DNA from: Sipunculus nudus
Lineage: Eukaryota; Annelida; Sipuncula; Golfingiida; Sipunculidae
Direction: 5' to 3'
Assembly: GCA_026874595.1 (NCBI GenBank)
Contig: CM049313.1
Location: forward strand, 68,380,659-68,444,658
DNA length: 64,000 bases
The position numbers were made by a program, and so were the translations under genes. Positions 1-10,158 of this stretch are shown one piece after another. Below the pieces are notes generated by a model, which was not told the origin of the DNA, made no database searches, and worked only from the letters and a program-made list of their open reading frames with translations. The first letter of the stretch is position 1. Each line of letters starts with the position of its first letter.

Positions 1-2429
1 TTCAAAATTCACGAACATTCCAAACACAACAATACACGTGCGCCCACAACGCCTGAACAGATCCGAAAACGCTAGACTATACAGTGAGCGCTGTGTTTAC
101 ACTCCGCGAGAGTTCAGCGAGTGCGGCTCCCACAGCAGCGCACAGGGTCTGCGCTTAACACGAATCAGAATGCCTAGCATATGCCAAGTTATGTAATATC
201 ACGCGCATTAAAAAACAGATACCTGTACCAATTACAGGTATTATAAACGTATAACCTCTTGTTGTGTTTTAGCCCACATCTTAGCTTACGGTCTTAGCAT
301 GCCTTCTGTGCAATATTTCACCTCTTCCGGCAAAATGGCCCTTATCTTTTTAATTCATTTCACTGACTGAACATATTAACCTTTTTTGTCAAAATATATG
401 TATACTTTTCATATTTTTCTAAATTCAGTATTGCCGTTACCCATGTAAATGTAATATGTTTTATGTCATTTTCTGGGATATGTAGACCTTTCGCAATAGA
501 AAGCTCCCCCGAAATACACTTTTTGTCGATTATTTCTATATTTACTAGGCATTATAAATTCCTGCAGAGGCGGTTTAATGTGGTGTTGGCGCACGCACCC
601 ATTTTCGGCATAAAGTATTGTGGAAATGGAACACTACGAGCGTAATTTCCGAAAAAAAATTCGCATCATGATGCATTTCAAACTACCAAAGATTCAAATG
701 GTTTCTACACTATGTGACGGGGAAACTTCCCTTAACCCCCGTACTCTGCACTTACCCCTATTCTCAAATCCTGTGTTTCCCCTTTTCGGGACACGTGCGC
801 CATGAAGATCCTCAAAGTGTTCGTTACAACTTAGCAAGCTGGATACGTTTACATTCTAAGTGACCACCAACGGCCAGAACGCCTGCTAGAATTTTCTCAA
901 ATGAGATCCTACGACAGGTGACTCTCTTCTTCATATTTGTTCCTAATGTAAAGACAGCAGTATTCTGTCAAAACAATTATCCATCAATGGTAAAAAGGAA
1001 AAGTCGGTTTTGAAAAGACCTTTTTTTTAGCATGTGTCAATCCAATCTTTCTTTCCTTTTATTTATTTCGTTTATTAATATTTCGTTAGTTATTTTATAT
1101 TGTGGTCGTATAAAGGTAAACTGTGTTCCCCCAAAGGTTGATTCCGAGGTCCCTGCGACCTTAGCTTTGCTGTGTCCTTGCATCCAAAGTCATCTACTGT
1201 ATTGACCACATGAAACCACTGTAGCAGACAGACTGCTGTCAAATAGGAGCTGAACCTGCCATATCCAGTCCATAAAACAAGCTCCTCACAGGGTTAACAG
1301 CCATAACAGCGCTGCTGTTCTGTCATTAAATCGACTAAAGCTTTTATAAAACTGCACCCACCGAAAGCTCTCGACCATTACCGGATACATGAAGCCATGT
1401 CATGCGACTTTAAGCACCTCTTGGTCGTCATTTTCTGCTGTAACACTAACTGTATAATGGCAGGAGACAGCTCCACGTGGCGGGAGGGTGTGTCGTGATG
1501 GGGCTGCATGGTCAGTATTTTGCCTAATAGCATAAGGTAGAAAAAGGAGGTCCCATCGAGTAATGATAAAAGGGATAATGCAAAGTGTGAGTTATTGATC
1601 ACAGAAGACAGATCAAATGTTACCAGTTAAAAAAAAGGTAGTTTCATCACGTTAACAGCTTCTTGAAAAGGCTTTCTCAGTTGCATAAAAAAATCAACTG
1701 TACCGATCACGTGCATGTTATTTTTTACATCTTATTTAGTTCACATCCTCTAGTAAACCTTGTATCTGTAATATTTATCATAACGGTTAAACCTGCACGC
1801 TATTTTCATAACCTGGTTTGGTAACAGGATGAGTGGCTTCGGTATAATACGTCGTCATTTTTTTTCAACGGCTGTTTCTTCGTTTTCAAGCGCGTTAGTA
1901 TGAGCCAAGACGAAGCTGAATCCGAGGTGCTGCCCTGTGTGTAAACAACAAATTACTTGCGTCAAACCCACAGACATACCACAGTGATAATTTCTTAGAT
2001 CTCAAGCGTTTCGTGAGACCTTCGGATGTTAGTAAATCTTTACGCAGCCCGATTTATCTTATTGAACCATTTTGTCCTTATTTATATGCATCTTGATTCT
2101 ATTGTGTATTCGAATGTGCCATTAAAAAATCATTGTTTAAAATCTCATTGTTTTCTAAACAGAGCTGTATGTGAATTTAATCCCATTAACTATATTAGGC
2201 TTTAGTTTAGTTCCCCGCCGGAATGAAGAGAAACTACTAAAATGTTCTGCGTCTGTTCGTCCGTCGTTCCTTCAGTCCGTCCGTTCCGCCCAATCACTGA
2301 TGCCACACTTTTCTGGCTAAACATATGGCGGAGGCCATAGGTCTCTAGGCCCTTGTCTTTTCTATATATAAACGGTAATGTTTAATTATTAAACCGATAT
2401 TTTTTATATTGTGTCCTTATTATTTATGT
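1..2429. other. Intergenic, CpG-rich at its left edge
   Basis: No coding region is recognisable. The first 185 bases are unusual for this window: they contain many CpG dinucleotides and GCGC/CACGTG-like words, while the rest is AT-rich. This could be the edge of an unmethylated promoter or first exon lying to the left of the window, but no splice site or open frame supports it. From 190 to 2429 I see only AT-rich sequence. A run of GTCCGTC-like words at 2245-2285 resembles the GTCCGTC tract near the end of F1 elements. Confidence 0.4.
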
Positions 2430-2619
2430 CTTCTTCCGTCGCAGGACAAATCCTATCCGTTTGGCCCAGGTAGTTCTAATTGATTATCCAGGGAGGCCTT
2501 TTAATTGTTCCCTCGGAAACCAATAATTAGGTCACTGTGACGTACACTCTCCAAGTTATAGGGCCTGTTTGTGCACCCAAGAAAAATTGTCATCGCCAGG
2601 AGAAAAAATGCGCTCCTTC
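2430..2619 (-). repeat. Diverged relic of repeat family F1
   Basis: The words GGAAACCAATAATTAGGTCA and AAGTTATAGGGCC match, in order and spacing, the F1 unit words GGAAACCAGAAATTAGGTCT and GAGCTATGGGGCC seen many times at 50.3-53.5 kb. The segment is in the same orientation as that array. It is a single, old, degraded unit without the GGTGGCGCCACC palindrome. Confidence 0.45.
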
Positions 2620-2845
2620 CCGTTCGCGTATGTATGTGTGTGTTTGTTCACAACGTAACTCACGCAGTCATAAACGGAATCTCATAAAATTTCAAGAAAT
2701 TTAGGGAATCGACCTATGAAGCACTGATTAGATTTTGGTGTGGATCTGGCACATGATCCAAATCTATAAACGTCATCAAGGAATATTCACGAATGTATGG
2801 CACTTTTGCACGAATGAACCTCCGAATAAGGACCGATTAAGTTAA
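2620..2845 (+). repeat. Dispersed repeat D, left part, cut by the LTR element
   Basis: This stretch matches 9912-10158 over its length. Shared words include GTGTTTGTTCACAAC, AACGGAATCTC, TTTTGGTGTGGA, GAATATTCAC and GTACGAATGAAC/GCACGAATGAAC, all in the same order. The match stops at GTTAA, exactly where the LTR element begins. Sequence just past the other end of the LTR element (8283 onward, TAAATACAAACCCC) resembles what follows GTTAA in the second copy (TGCAAACACGGG), so repeat D was probably the insertion target. Confidence 0.55.
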
Positions 2846-3324
2846 TGTCCAGTGTAAAGCTCTTGTAACAATCCAGAAAGTAAACTGAAGTCCAATAAAC
2901 AAAAACCAGGAGAAAGTCTGAAGAAAATCTATAATTGCCGCACTCGTCGGAAAAGTCCCAGAAACTGACACACGCTTCTGCGTCCGCTGGAAATCATCTC
3001 TGCTGCTCTCCCGGCTCTAAAACACAGCCTCTTTTTATACTCTTTACCCCAAGCCGAGAATTTTCCACTTCTCGAACAGTCTAAAAGATTTTACACAACA
3101 CAGTAAACACGCGTTACAGGAATCATCTAGAAGAACATCGCTGTGTGTGTCTCTACATACCAGGGTCCCCACGTGACTCACGACCAGGCGAGAAAGCCCA
3201 ATGCTAGCATGCCAACGAGAGTCCAACCAGTACGGATAAAACTGCGAATGTAACAAACGGCCCGGCGAGGGTGTCACAACACGAGTTACGCACGTGTCAC
3301 ACAATTAAAAGAGCACCTGTAACA
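2846..3324 (-). repeat. 3' LTR of the Gypsy-type element
   Basis: On the minus strand it opens with TGTTACAGGTGCTC directly after the polypurine tract and probably closes with CTGGACA at 2846, giving TG...CA ends. The part 2939-3324 aligns with 7895-8282. The last part (2846-2938) has no partner on the other side, because the 5' copy is cut there. The left limit is inferred from where dispersed repeat D stops, not from the LTR pair. A TATAAAAAG word lies at 3031-3039 on the minus strand. Confidence 0.75.
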
Positions 3325-3335
3325 CTCCCCCTCCT
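3325..3335 (-). other. Polypurine tract
   Basis: The minus strand reads AGGAGGGGGAG immediately before the LTR start TGTTACAGG. A purine run at exactly this place is the plus-strand primer site of LTR elements, which fixes both the orientation and the 3' LTR start. Confidence 0.85.
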
Positions 3336-3413
3336 GTAAGAAAAAAGAAAGTTTTCTCGGAAAAAAAAATCATCTTATTTACAACATTACATAAACATCT
3401 TGTTTACAACATT

Positions 3414-3799
3414 TCATAAACATCTCGATAAGCAATCAGCAAGTACATTGTCTTTCCCTTTAATGTGTATGATATCAAGATTGTAATCCTGTAAGAACAA
3501 ACTCTCAAGAATCTTTGATTTTTACACTTCAACTTTTTCATGAACGTGGGGGGGATTGTGATCACTGAAGACAATGATAGGCCTGACTGATGAAAAAACA
3601 TAAACTTCAAAATGTTGCAACGCCAAAATCAAAGCCAAACATTCCTTTTCAATAGTGGAGTAGTTTTTCTGGTTTGCATTAAACTTTCTTGAGAAATAAT
3701 AAATTGGATATTCTATGCCTTCATTGCCTTCTTGTAACAACACAGCACCAGCAGCAGTATCACTAACATCTACAGCTAACTTAAAAGGTACAGAAAAAT
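3414..3799 (-). pseudogene. pol: RNase H domain of the LTR element (end of pol)
   Basis: The segment follows the RT connection region. Visible motifs are LAVDVSD (first acidic residue), YSTIEKECLA (catalytic Glu) and VFSDHNP (second Asp), all in the frame that ends at 3522. About 50 bases before that stop the frame is lost. In a neighbouring frame the sequence continues with DYNLDIIHIKGKDN and ends ADCLSRCL followed by TGA at 3414-3416, the usual RNase H finish. The gap to the polypurine tract is only about 80 bases, so pol ends with RNase H and nothing coding follows. This fits an element whose integrase lies upstream. The frameshift makes it non-functional. Confidence 0.8.
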
Positions 3800-4694
3800 C
3801 TGGAGCTACTAAATCTGGTGAACTTTGCAGAACTGCTTTCAAATTCCGAAATGCATTCTCGCACTGAACATTCCATACAAACTTTTGTTTCTTCTTTAAC
3901 AAATTATTCAAAGGTTCAGCTATAGCAGCAAATTTTGGACAAAACTTGCTGTAGTATCCAACCATACAAAGTAAACGCATAATTTGCTTTTTGTTTTCTG
4001 GTCTAGGAAATGCAGAAATAGCACTTATCTTAGCATCAACAGGTTTTACCTGACCCTGCCGTACAATATGACCCAAAAATGTTACTTGTGCATGACAAAA
4101 CTCAGATTTTACCAAGTTGACGGTCAGACGTGCTTCACTAAGTCTTTTGAAGAGGTCACGAAGAATTTGCAAATGTTTCTCCCAGTGTCGCTGTACACGA
4201 TAAGGTCATCAATATATCCGTAGCACCCCGGAATCTCCTTGACAACCACATGGATGAGGCGCTGGAACGTGGCTGGCGAGTTCTTCATACCAAACGGCAT
4301 AACTTTAAACTGGTACAGTCCTTGCGGCGTCACAAATGCGGACACTTTTTCCGCTCGTTCTGTCAGTGGAACTTGCAAAAATCCTTTTAGCAAGTCAAAC
4401 TTGGAGACATATCTGGAGCTACCGACTCTATCAATACAATCATCGATCCTCTGAATCGGAACATGTCAGTCTTGGTGACAGAGTTCAGTTTCGATAATCT
4501 GTGAACATACGGTATCCTCCAGCAGATTTTGGCACAAGAATACATGGTGAACTCTAGTTACTGTTACTAGGTTCAATAAAATCATTGTCCAACAAATATT
4601 GAATCTCATTGTGTAGATACTTTTGCTTTTCTGCATTCAGTCTATATGGATGTTGCTTGACTGCGCTTGCCTCGCCATCATCCACGTCATGGCA
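3800..4694 (-). pseudogene. pol: Reverse transcriptase domain of the LTR element
   Basis: RT begins in the frame that ends at 4554 (residues HPYRLNAEKQ and DNDFIEPSNSN, the fingers region). It continues after an in-frame stop with PCILVPKSAGGYRMFTDYR. It then shifts frame near 4480-4500 and runs through FDLLKGFLQVPLT, VMPFGMKNSPATFQR and the catalytic YIDDLIVYSD (YIDD at 4205-4216). It shifts again just after that motif, near 4172-4190, into the thumb and connection (VTFLGHIVRQG, VGYYSKFCPKFA). The YIDD motif is intact, but at least one stop and two frame shifts divide the domain. Family assignment rests on these motifs. The sequence is of Ty3/Gypsy type. Confidence 0.85.
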
Positions 4695-4949
4695 CAAAAT
4701 GTTAGTTCGCGTTGGAATGTCACCAAACAAATGTTCATAATTCCGAAGCAGGTTCTTGAGGTCTTGTTGCTGTTGTGCGGTAAGGTGTGACAGTTTGGCA
4801 TCCAGGTTTTTAAGCACGTCAGAGTTTTGTAATAGTACTGTAACACACTGAATGTGTACATTACAATCAGTATCTACTTTAACTGGGTCAGGGTCAGTTT
4901 TTACACAATTAACAGCAGTAACATTTTGTACAACATCTGATGTGCGATT

Positions 4950-5789
4950 TCTGTCATAATATGGTTTCAACATATTAACATGGCACAGTTGTATCTTCTT
5001 ACGTCTATCTGGTGTCAACAGTATGTGGTTTAAATCACTGACGTTCTTGTCAACATTGTAAGGACCAAAATACCTAGCTTGCAGAGGTCTGCGAGGGATG
5101 GGAAGTAAGGCAAGGACCTTTTCACAAGGCTCAAATGTCCTACTTACAGTGTGCTTGTCATACTTTGTTTTCATTTTACTTTGTGCAGATTTTAGATTTG
5201 ACTTTGCAATCTCACAAGCATTGTGTAGTTTAGTGCGAAAGTCTGTGACATACTGCAGTAAACTAAGAGAATCAGGATTTTCACACTAGAGTTTTTCTTT
5301 AAGCAGTTTTAATGGACCTCGAACGGAGTGTCCAAAAACTAGTTCAAAAGGACTGAAACCAAAAGACTCTTGAAAGGATTCTCTGACAGCAAACAGCAAT
5401 AGGTGGATTCCTTCATCCAAGTATTTCTGTGTGTCATAGCAATAAGTCGTGATCATGTTTTTTAATGTCTGGTGAAAACGCTCGAGGGCGCCCTGACTTT
5501 CAGGATGATATTGCGAAGAGCCGTACTGTTGTATACCTAGCTCAAGCATAACTTGTTAAAATAAGCCATACATAAAATTAGACCCTTGGTCAGACTGGAT
5601 GGATTTTGGCAATCCAAAAGTTGTAAAAAACTTGGTCAGAGCTTTGACAGGACTTTTTGCATTTAATTTGCGCAATGGTATTGCCTCAGGGAACCAGGTT
5701 GATGCGCACATAATTGTCTGCAAGAATTCATGTCCAGATTTTGGTTTGGACAGTGGCCAAACATATTCAACAATAATATGAAATATCAA
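4950..5789 (-). pseudogene. pol: Integrase domain of the LTR element, upstream of RT
   Basis: The core carries KSGHEFLQTIMC, FPEAIPLR, SIQSDQGSNF (Asp at 5589-5591) and YHPESQGALERFHQTLK (Glu at 5481-5483). The last two are separated by 35 residues, the integrase D-35-E spacing. The first catalytic position, 59 residues before that Asp, is Glu (IVEYVWPL, codon 5766-5768) where Asp is expected. The frame has a TAA at 5556-5558 and a TAG at 5286-5288 but otherwise stays the same through to 4554. The C-terminal part shows LALLPIPRRPLQARYFGPY and CHVNMLKPYY, the GPY/F-type tail. No HHCC zinc-binding region is visible: the frame jumps at about 5790 from the post-protease linker directly into the core, so the N-terminal domain looks deleted. 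After the GPY tail the same frame runs straight into RT. Confidence 0.82.
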
Positions 5790-6029
5790 GGTCCTTATGC
5801 TGTTCCGCGATAAGTTCTGACCTTGAAAATGCTGCATCCTGTACGGGCGAGTCATTAGACGAGTCACTAGTGACTCCCAGAGTGTTATTATCTGGACCAT
5901 TATCCTCATGTGTGTTTTTCTTGACCACAGATCTAGTTATAGCACATGAAAGATACAGACCAGGAATTTCCTGACTTTCCGGATCATTGTCCTGATCAAG
6001 TGACGGCTTTTCTGTCACTTTTAGTACAG

Positions 6030-6311
6030 GCTGTACTTTATCACCTGCAACATCATTGCCTTGTAGCAACTGAATACCCTTAAAGGGTAAAGTAGTTCTC
6101 ATGCCCACAGTAATATCCCTAGAAATCAAATTTGACTTTAAATGGATACTGTGAAACGGAACTGAAGTGTGCCTTCGGGAAACACACCATTAACAAGTGC
6201 ATGTGCACCAGTAAAGGACCTATTAGAAAATGGCGAAGTGTATGCTAACATGAGAGTCTGGCCTGAACCAGTCTCCCTCAAAATTCTAATAGGGGTAGAA
6301 TCTGATAAATC
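6030..6311 (-). pseudogene. pol: Aspartic protease of the LTR element
   Basis: The active-site region reads RILRETGSGQTLMLA (6230-6285), and the flap-side end reads LPFKGIQLLQGNDVAGDKV near 6030-6095. The layout (active site, about 65 residues, hydrophobic stretch then GND) fits a Gypsy-type protease. At the D-T/S-G active site this copy has Glu (GAG, 6273-6275), so catalysis should be lost. A one-base frame shift near 6140 separates the two halves. It is followed on the minus strand by a short linker with Ser and acidic residues that runs toward integrase. Confidence 0.7.
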
Positions 6312-6701
6312 ACTTGAAAGTGATACAAAACCATCATATATGAATGGCTCAAATAACTCCATTTCAGAGTCAGGAGAGGAATCTACTACCTCAGCTTCAT
6401 CAAACAATGAACTGACATTGACAGTGTCAGTCATAAACTCTGTTTCAGAGTCATTTAAGGAATCTACATCCTTTTTGTCACCAAACTTCTCATGAGAGTC
6501 AACAGAGGAATTTTCCTCAGCAGAAACAAACTTCTGTTTGTCATAAGAGGACCTGGCCTCACTTGAAATACTCTCGCAAGAGTCATAAAAGGACTTAGCC
6601 TTGTTAAATTCCTCGCAGGAATCAACTGAGGTTTTTACCCCGCAAGCTCCGGATTTTTCTTTGGATTCAGACGCCACTTGGGCCTCCGTAGCGTCAAACA
6701 T
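6312..6701 (-). pseudogene. Acidic Ser-rich linker between nucleocapsid and protease
   Basis: An open minus-strand stretch of about 130 codons, rich in Ser, Glu, Asp and Lys (repeated SCEE/SYDK/SVDS-like words). It ends FEPFIYDGFVSL just before the protease active site. No catalytic motif is present. It is probably a flexible spacer in the gag-pol polyprotein. Confidence 0.55.
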
Positions 6702-6830
6702 TTTATTGGAGTCAATAAAGGAGTTGTATCCCTTATTTAAATGAAAAGAGCCTGGCTCTTGTACTATGCATTACATAGATTTTGAAACAAAGCCAGAAGA
6801 TTTGCTATTTGGTTTATTCGAAAGTTTCCA

Positions 6831-6872
6831 GCAGTCAGATATAAGATGACCTTCCTTCGTGCAGTAATTACA
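6831..6872 (-). pseudogene. gag: CCHC zinc knuckle of nucleocapsid
   Basis: The minus strand codes CNYCTKEGHLISDC, an exact C-X2-C-X4-H-X4-C knuckle that binds genomic RNA in gag. Directly upstream (6875-6883 on plus) is a run of nine T, which is A9 on the coding strand. In the knuckle frame this gives a TAA just before the knuckle, so the run has probably gained or lost a base. Confidence 0.85.
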
Positions 6873-6899
6873 GATTTTTTTTTAAATGACTGGTCTTGT

Positions 6900-7894
6900 T
6901 GGACTTAGACACAGTGGACGTGGACTGAGATGTAGCTATAGACTTTGCTGAACTATCAGGAGTACTAGTACTGGGTGACTGTGCTTAAAACTTCTTTTGA
7001 CCATACTGATTTACATTCTTGTTTGTGAATGACTGGTTGGATTTGTTAGTAAAGGACATTTTGTGTGTTAATGAATAATCATCAGCTAATTGAGCGCAAT
7101 GTCAAGTGTTTCAGGGCTTTTCCCATCGAGAAAAGTTTTGATATCTGCGTAAATGCAGCGCTTAAATTCTTCAAGCTAAATCAACTGGCGCAAACTGTCA
7201 TAATCTTTCATTACATTTTTAGAACTACACCAGCGATCAAACAACTGCTCTTTTGTCCTAGCATATTCGACGTAGGTCTGATTTTTATGCTTTTCCCAAT
7301 TTCTGGCGGTAAGCCTCTGGAACTTACTCATAACCTTTTAGGATTAACCGTTTTACCAGGTCATAGTCAGAAGCAGCTTCTATTGAGAGCTCTGTATAAA
7401 TTTCTCTGGCCTTACCAGTCAATACACTTTGTAACAGCATAGTCCAATTTTCCTTTGGCCATTTTAATTTTTCAGCTACCTTCTCAATGTGTAAGAAATA
7501 TTTATCAACCTCTTTTTCTTGGAAAAGTTTCGACAAGTCTAATGTGTTTAGTAACATCAAAACTGTAAGTTGGGGCAATACTTAGACTATGTTCTACTTT
7601 AAGTCTTTCTAACTCCTGTCGTTTTAACTAAATTTCTTTTTCTTTTTCTTGTCTTTCTCTTTCTATTTCTTTTTCTAGTCTTTCTCTTTCTAACCTTTCA
7701 TGTTCTTCCCTCTCTTCTCTTTGTTTTTCTTTTTCTAATTCTAACTGTTTTAATGCTAGCTCATGTTGCATTTCCAACTTTTTAAATTCTAATTGCATAG
7801 CAAGGCTGTCATTTTTTATGTTTCAACTTCTGTCTCTTTAATTAAACCTTTGCTAACTAGATCTTGTATGATTTTAGCAATGATATCAGGCTTT
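6900..7894 (-). pseudogene. gag: Gag of the LTR element, 5' truncated
   Basis: From the 5' side (7894) the minus strand codes RKPDIIAKIIQDLVSKGLI, then a highly charged Glu/Arg/Lys coiled coil (7640-7800, on plus a long TTTCTTTTTC-like pyrimidine tract). Next comes the capsid core (7324-7578) with DKYFLHIEKVAEKLKWPKEN and LLQSVLTGKAREIYTELS. This last pattern is typical of Gypsy-type gag. Below 7324 the frame breaks repeatedly, but coding-like sequence goes on toward the zinc knuckle. The coding sequence starts directly at the cut edge of the 5' LTR: there is no primer-binding site, leader or initiator Met, so the 5' part of gag is missing. Confidence 0.72.
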
Positions 7895-8282
7895 CGCACT
7901 CGTCGGATAAGGTCCCAGGAACTGACACACGCTTCTGCGTCCGCTGGAAATCTTCCCTGCTGCTCTCCCGGGTCTAAAACACAGCCTCCTTATATACTCT
8001 TCACCCCAAGCCGAGAATGTTCCACTTCTCGAACAGGCTAAAAGATCTCTTTCCCAACACAGTAAACACGCGTTACAGGAATCATCTAGAAGAACATCGC
8101 TGTGTGTGTCTCTAAATACCAGGGTCCACACGTGACTCACGACCAGGCGAGAAAGCAAAGCGCTAGCATGACAACGAGAGTTCAACCAGTACGGATTGAA
8201 CTGCAATGGTAACAAACGCCCCGGTGAGGGTGTTACAACACGTGTTACGCCCGTGTCACAAATAAAAAGAGCACCTGTAACA
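7895..8282 (-). repeat. 5' LTR of the Gypsy-type element, truncated at its inner end
   Basis: Aligns with 2939-3324 along its whole length, with roughly 10 percent differences by eye. The outer end is TGTTACAGGTGCTC on the minus strand (8282). The inner end stops at CGCACTCG (7895-7902), where it joins gag coding sequence. The 3' copy carries about 93 further bases, so the end of U5 is lost here. Confidence 0.82.
7988..7996 (-). promoter_or_regulatory. TATA-like box in the 5' LTR
   Basis: The minus strand reads TATATAAGG. The matching place in the 3' LTR (3031-3039) reads TATAAAAAG. Position within the LTR and orientation fit the element's own promoter. No activity can be shown from sequence. 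Confidence 0.5.
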
Positions 8283-8330
8283 TAAATACAAACCCCAGGA
8301 TCATACCTTGGTTTATTTCTTTTCACCACT
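8283..8330 (+). repeat. Possible right remainder of dispersed repeat D
   Basis: TAAATACAAACCCCAGGATCATACC resembles the continuation of repeat D in its second copy (from 10149: TTAATGCAAACACGGG... GAGCATCCC). The similarity is short and weak, but it starts exactly at the LTR edge. Confidence 0.35.
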
Positions 8331-9911
8331 GGTTTACCTATAAGTGTAATTTTTTTAACAAGTTGATAGTATAGATGTTAAAAGACTAGCTGCGCAAACT
8401 GATGTTGAAAAAACAATCACACAATGTCCTTTTCTAAATAATGCATAAATTCATATCTTAAAATTAATGGAGAGAAGAAAAAAGAAGTATTTTTGTTTTG
8501 TCTATTTGGTACAGTTTCATTTAATTTGGTTTGTCTGTAGCACCCAAATGAGAACCCCGTCATTCAGACGCCCCGGGAACAGGGAAGTTAATCATGTTTC
8601 TCTTTAAGGACATTTTTCCTATGGATTAGAACTTGCTAACTACAGATGTTGCTTTGCTCAAATGGGACCCTTAGTGGTTGCAGTCTTTTGGCCTTGATGG
8701 AAATAATTGTTATAGGGATTATTACCAGAAGAAAGACAGACCCACCAGGAATTTAACAAGACACTATAGGAGATAATTAGTACTTGTCTCCTTTCAAAAG
8801 TATCTCTCTTCACTTGCTATCATTATGTTTGCACAATTTGGAAATATATCAATTGCCTATAGGTGTTCGCCATAAAGTTTGCATAGCGGGATGGATATAA
8901 CTATCTGGCTTACAATAACAGTTTCAATTAGTATTTTTGCATGTAAGAGTAAACAATTTTAGAAATATAACAGGATATGCCATTGATGATGCAAGGGATT
9001 CATTTGGTAAATACATTTATAATTGACAGTTATTTTAGAATTCAGTTATCTAATACCCGTTATTAAACACAAACGTCATCTTCATTTGACATGTTAATTG
9101 AGGGACTAAAACTGAAATGGAGTCTTTAATCATATTTAGCACGATAAATGGTCACAATAAAACGGGATGCTAGTGTAATGCCTTCCCATAAACAAAATTT
9201 ACCTGTCATTAAGTTGAACCGTGCCCTAAACCGAAACAACAAAAGTAGAACATTACCGGTATCGCTGTTACTGAGGGACTTTGTTTCTGGTGGAAGTGGT
9301 CATAGAACAGGAATATGATGCTGATAAGTAAATAATTATACCTACGCCAGGAAGGTATTTTCAGGACCGTAGCTTGAGTAAAGTTTGAAGGGAGGGGGAC
9401 AGTATATGCTTTGTTAGAGCGAAGCATACCGAAGAGGTTTGGGTGTAGGAGGGGGAATCCTCTTCCCACGGAGTGGATACTTTTTTAAAATTCATGCTAT
9501 AAATTGGCATTTTTGTTGGTGTTTTTCTTATAATATTAGCTCTGATCACAGAAACTTAATTTTTATTAAGGGTAACTGAGTGATAGTCACAGGTCAAATT
9601 GAACATTCTTGCAAATATCGCCAACAATTTTGTTTGCCTAAGAATGCTCAGATCTCCATCCCCCACCCCCCCCCCCCCCCCATTCCGGAGTCTTCGGTAC
9701 CGATTTTGTTATCCCTTGGTTCGTGAGTGCGATTATATACTGTTGTGACACAGAGTGATCCCTTTATCCCTGGCAGCATTTGTTCACCAGTGACAAGGTG
9801 AACCCGTGTTACCAGAGCGTGACCATGTGCACTACACATGAAAGCATGATCAGGGGATCATGCCGGGGGCATCAATGATGTTGCACGACACACACCTAGT
9901 TGCCTAGGATA
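8331..9911. other. Intergenic, nothing recognised
   Basis: AT-rich sequence without coding features. A poly-C run lies at 9662-9680. Small open frames here have no protein-like pattern. Confidence 0.4.
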
Positions 9912-10158
9912 TGCGTTTATCCCTGTTAGTGTCTGTGTTTTTGTGTTTGTTCACAACACAACTCATGCATTTATGAACGGAATCTCGTGAGATATTCAGG
10001 GTATTTCAGGAATGGGTCAAGAAAGAATCGATTAGAGTTTTGGTGTGGACCTGCCCCATGATGCGGGTCCAGGAGAGATTTCCATGAATATTCACAAATG
10101 TAAAACCACTTATGTACGAATGAACTTGAAAATATGGGCTAAATTAGTTAATGCAAAC
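9912..10158 (+). repeat. Dispersed repeat D, second copy
   Basis: Diverged partner of 2620-2845 in the same orientation, uninterrupted. It shares GTGTTTGTTCACAAC, AACGGAATCTC, TTTTGGTGTGGA and ACGAATGAAC in order. It contains no coding capacity and its true ends are not visible. It is probably a non-autonomous mobile element. Confidence 0.55.

Larger units (their letters stand above)
2846..8282 (-). mobile_element. Defective Ty3/Gypsy-type LTR retrotransposon with integrase before reverse transcriptase
   Basis: Two direct repeats (2846-3324 and 7895-8282) flank a minus-strand gag-pol relic. Reading the minus strand, the order is: coiled-coil and gag core (7.9-6.9 kb), CCHC knuckle (6.85 kb), protease (6.3-6.0 kb), integrase core with an HPESQG/ALERFH block (5.8-5.3 kb), integrase C-terminal GPY region (5.17-4.95 kb), RT fingers and palm with YIDD (4.7-3.8 kb), RNase H (3.8-3.41 kb), then a stop, a polypurine tract and the 3' LTR. 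Integrase upstream of RT in a Ty3/Gypsy-like element is the arrangement known from Gmr1-type elements. No env-like frame is present. The frames are broken by several single-base shifts and in-frame stops, and the 5' leader and start of gag are deleted. By eye the LTRs differ at about one position in ten, so the copy is old and immobile. Flanks TTAA (2842-2845) and TAAA (8283-8286) may be a mutated 4-bp target duplication. Confidence 0.85.

Noticed and set aside
3044-3304. 86-codon frame on the minus strand
   Set aside because: It lies entirely within the 3' LTR; the partner LTR has a related frame at 7886-8329. Both are chance frames in LTR sequence.
3325-3413. Possible env or third ORF after pol
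   Set aside because: Only about 80 bases separate the pol stop from the polypurine tract, so there is no room for one.
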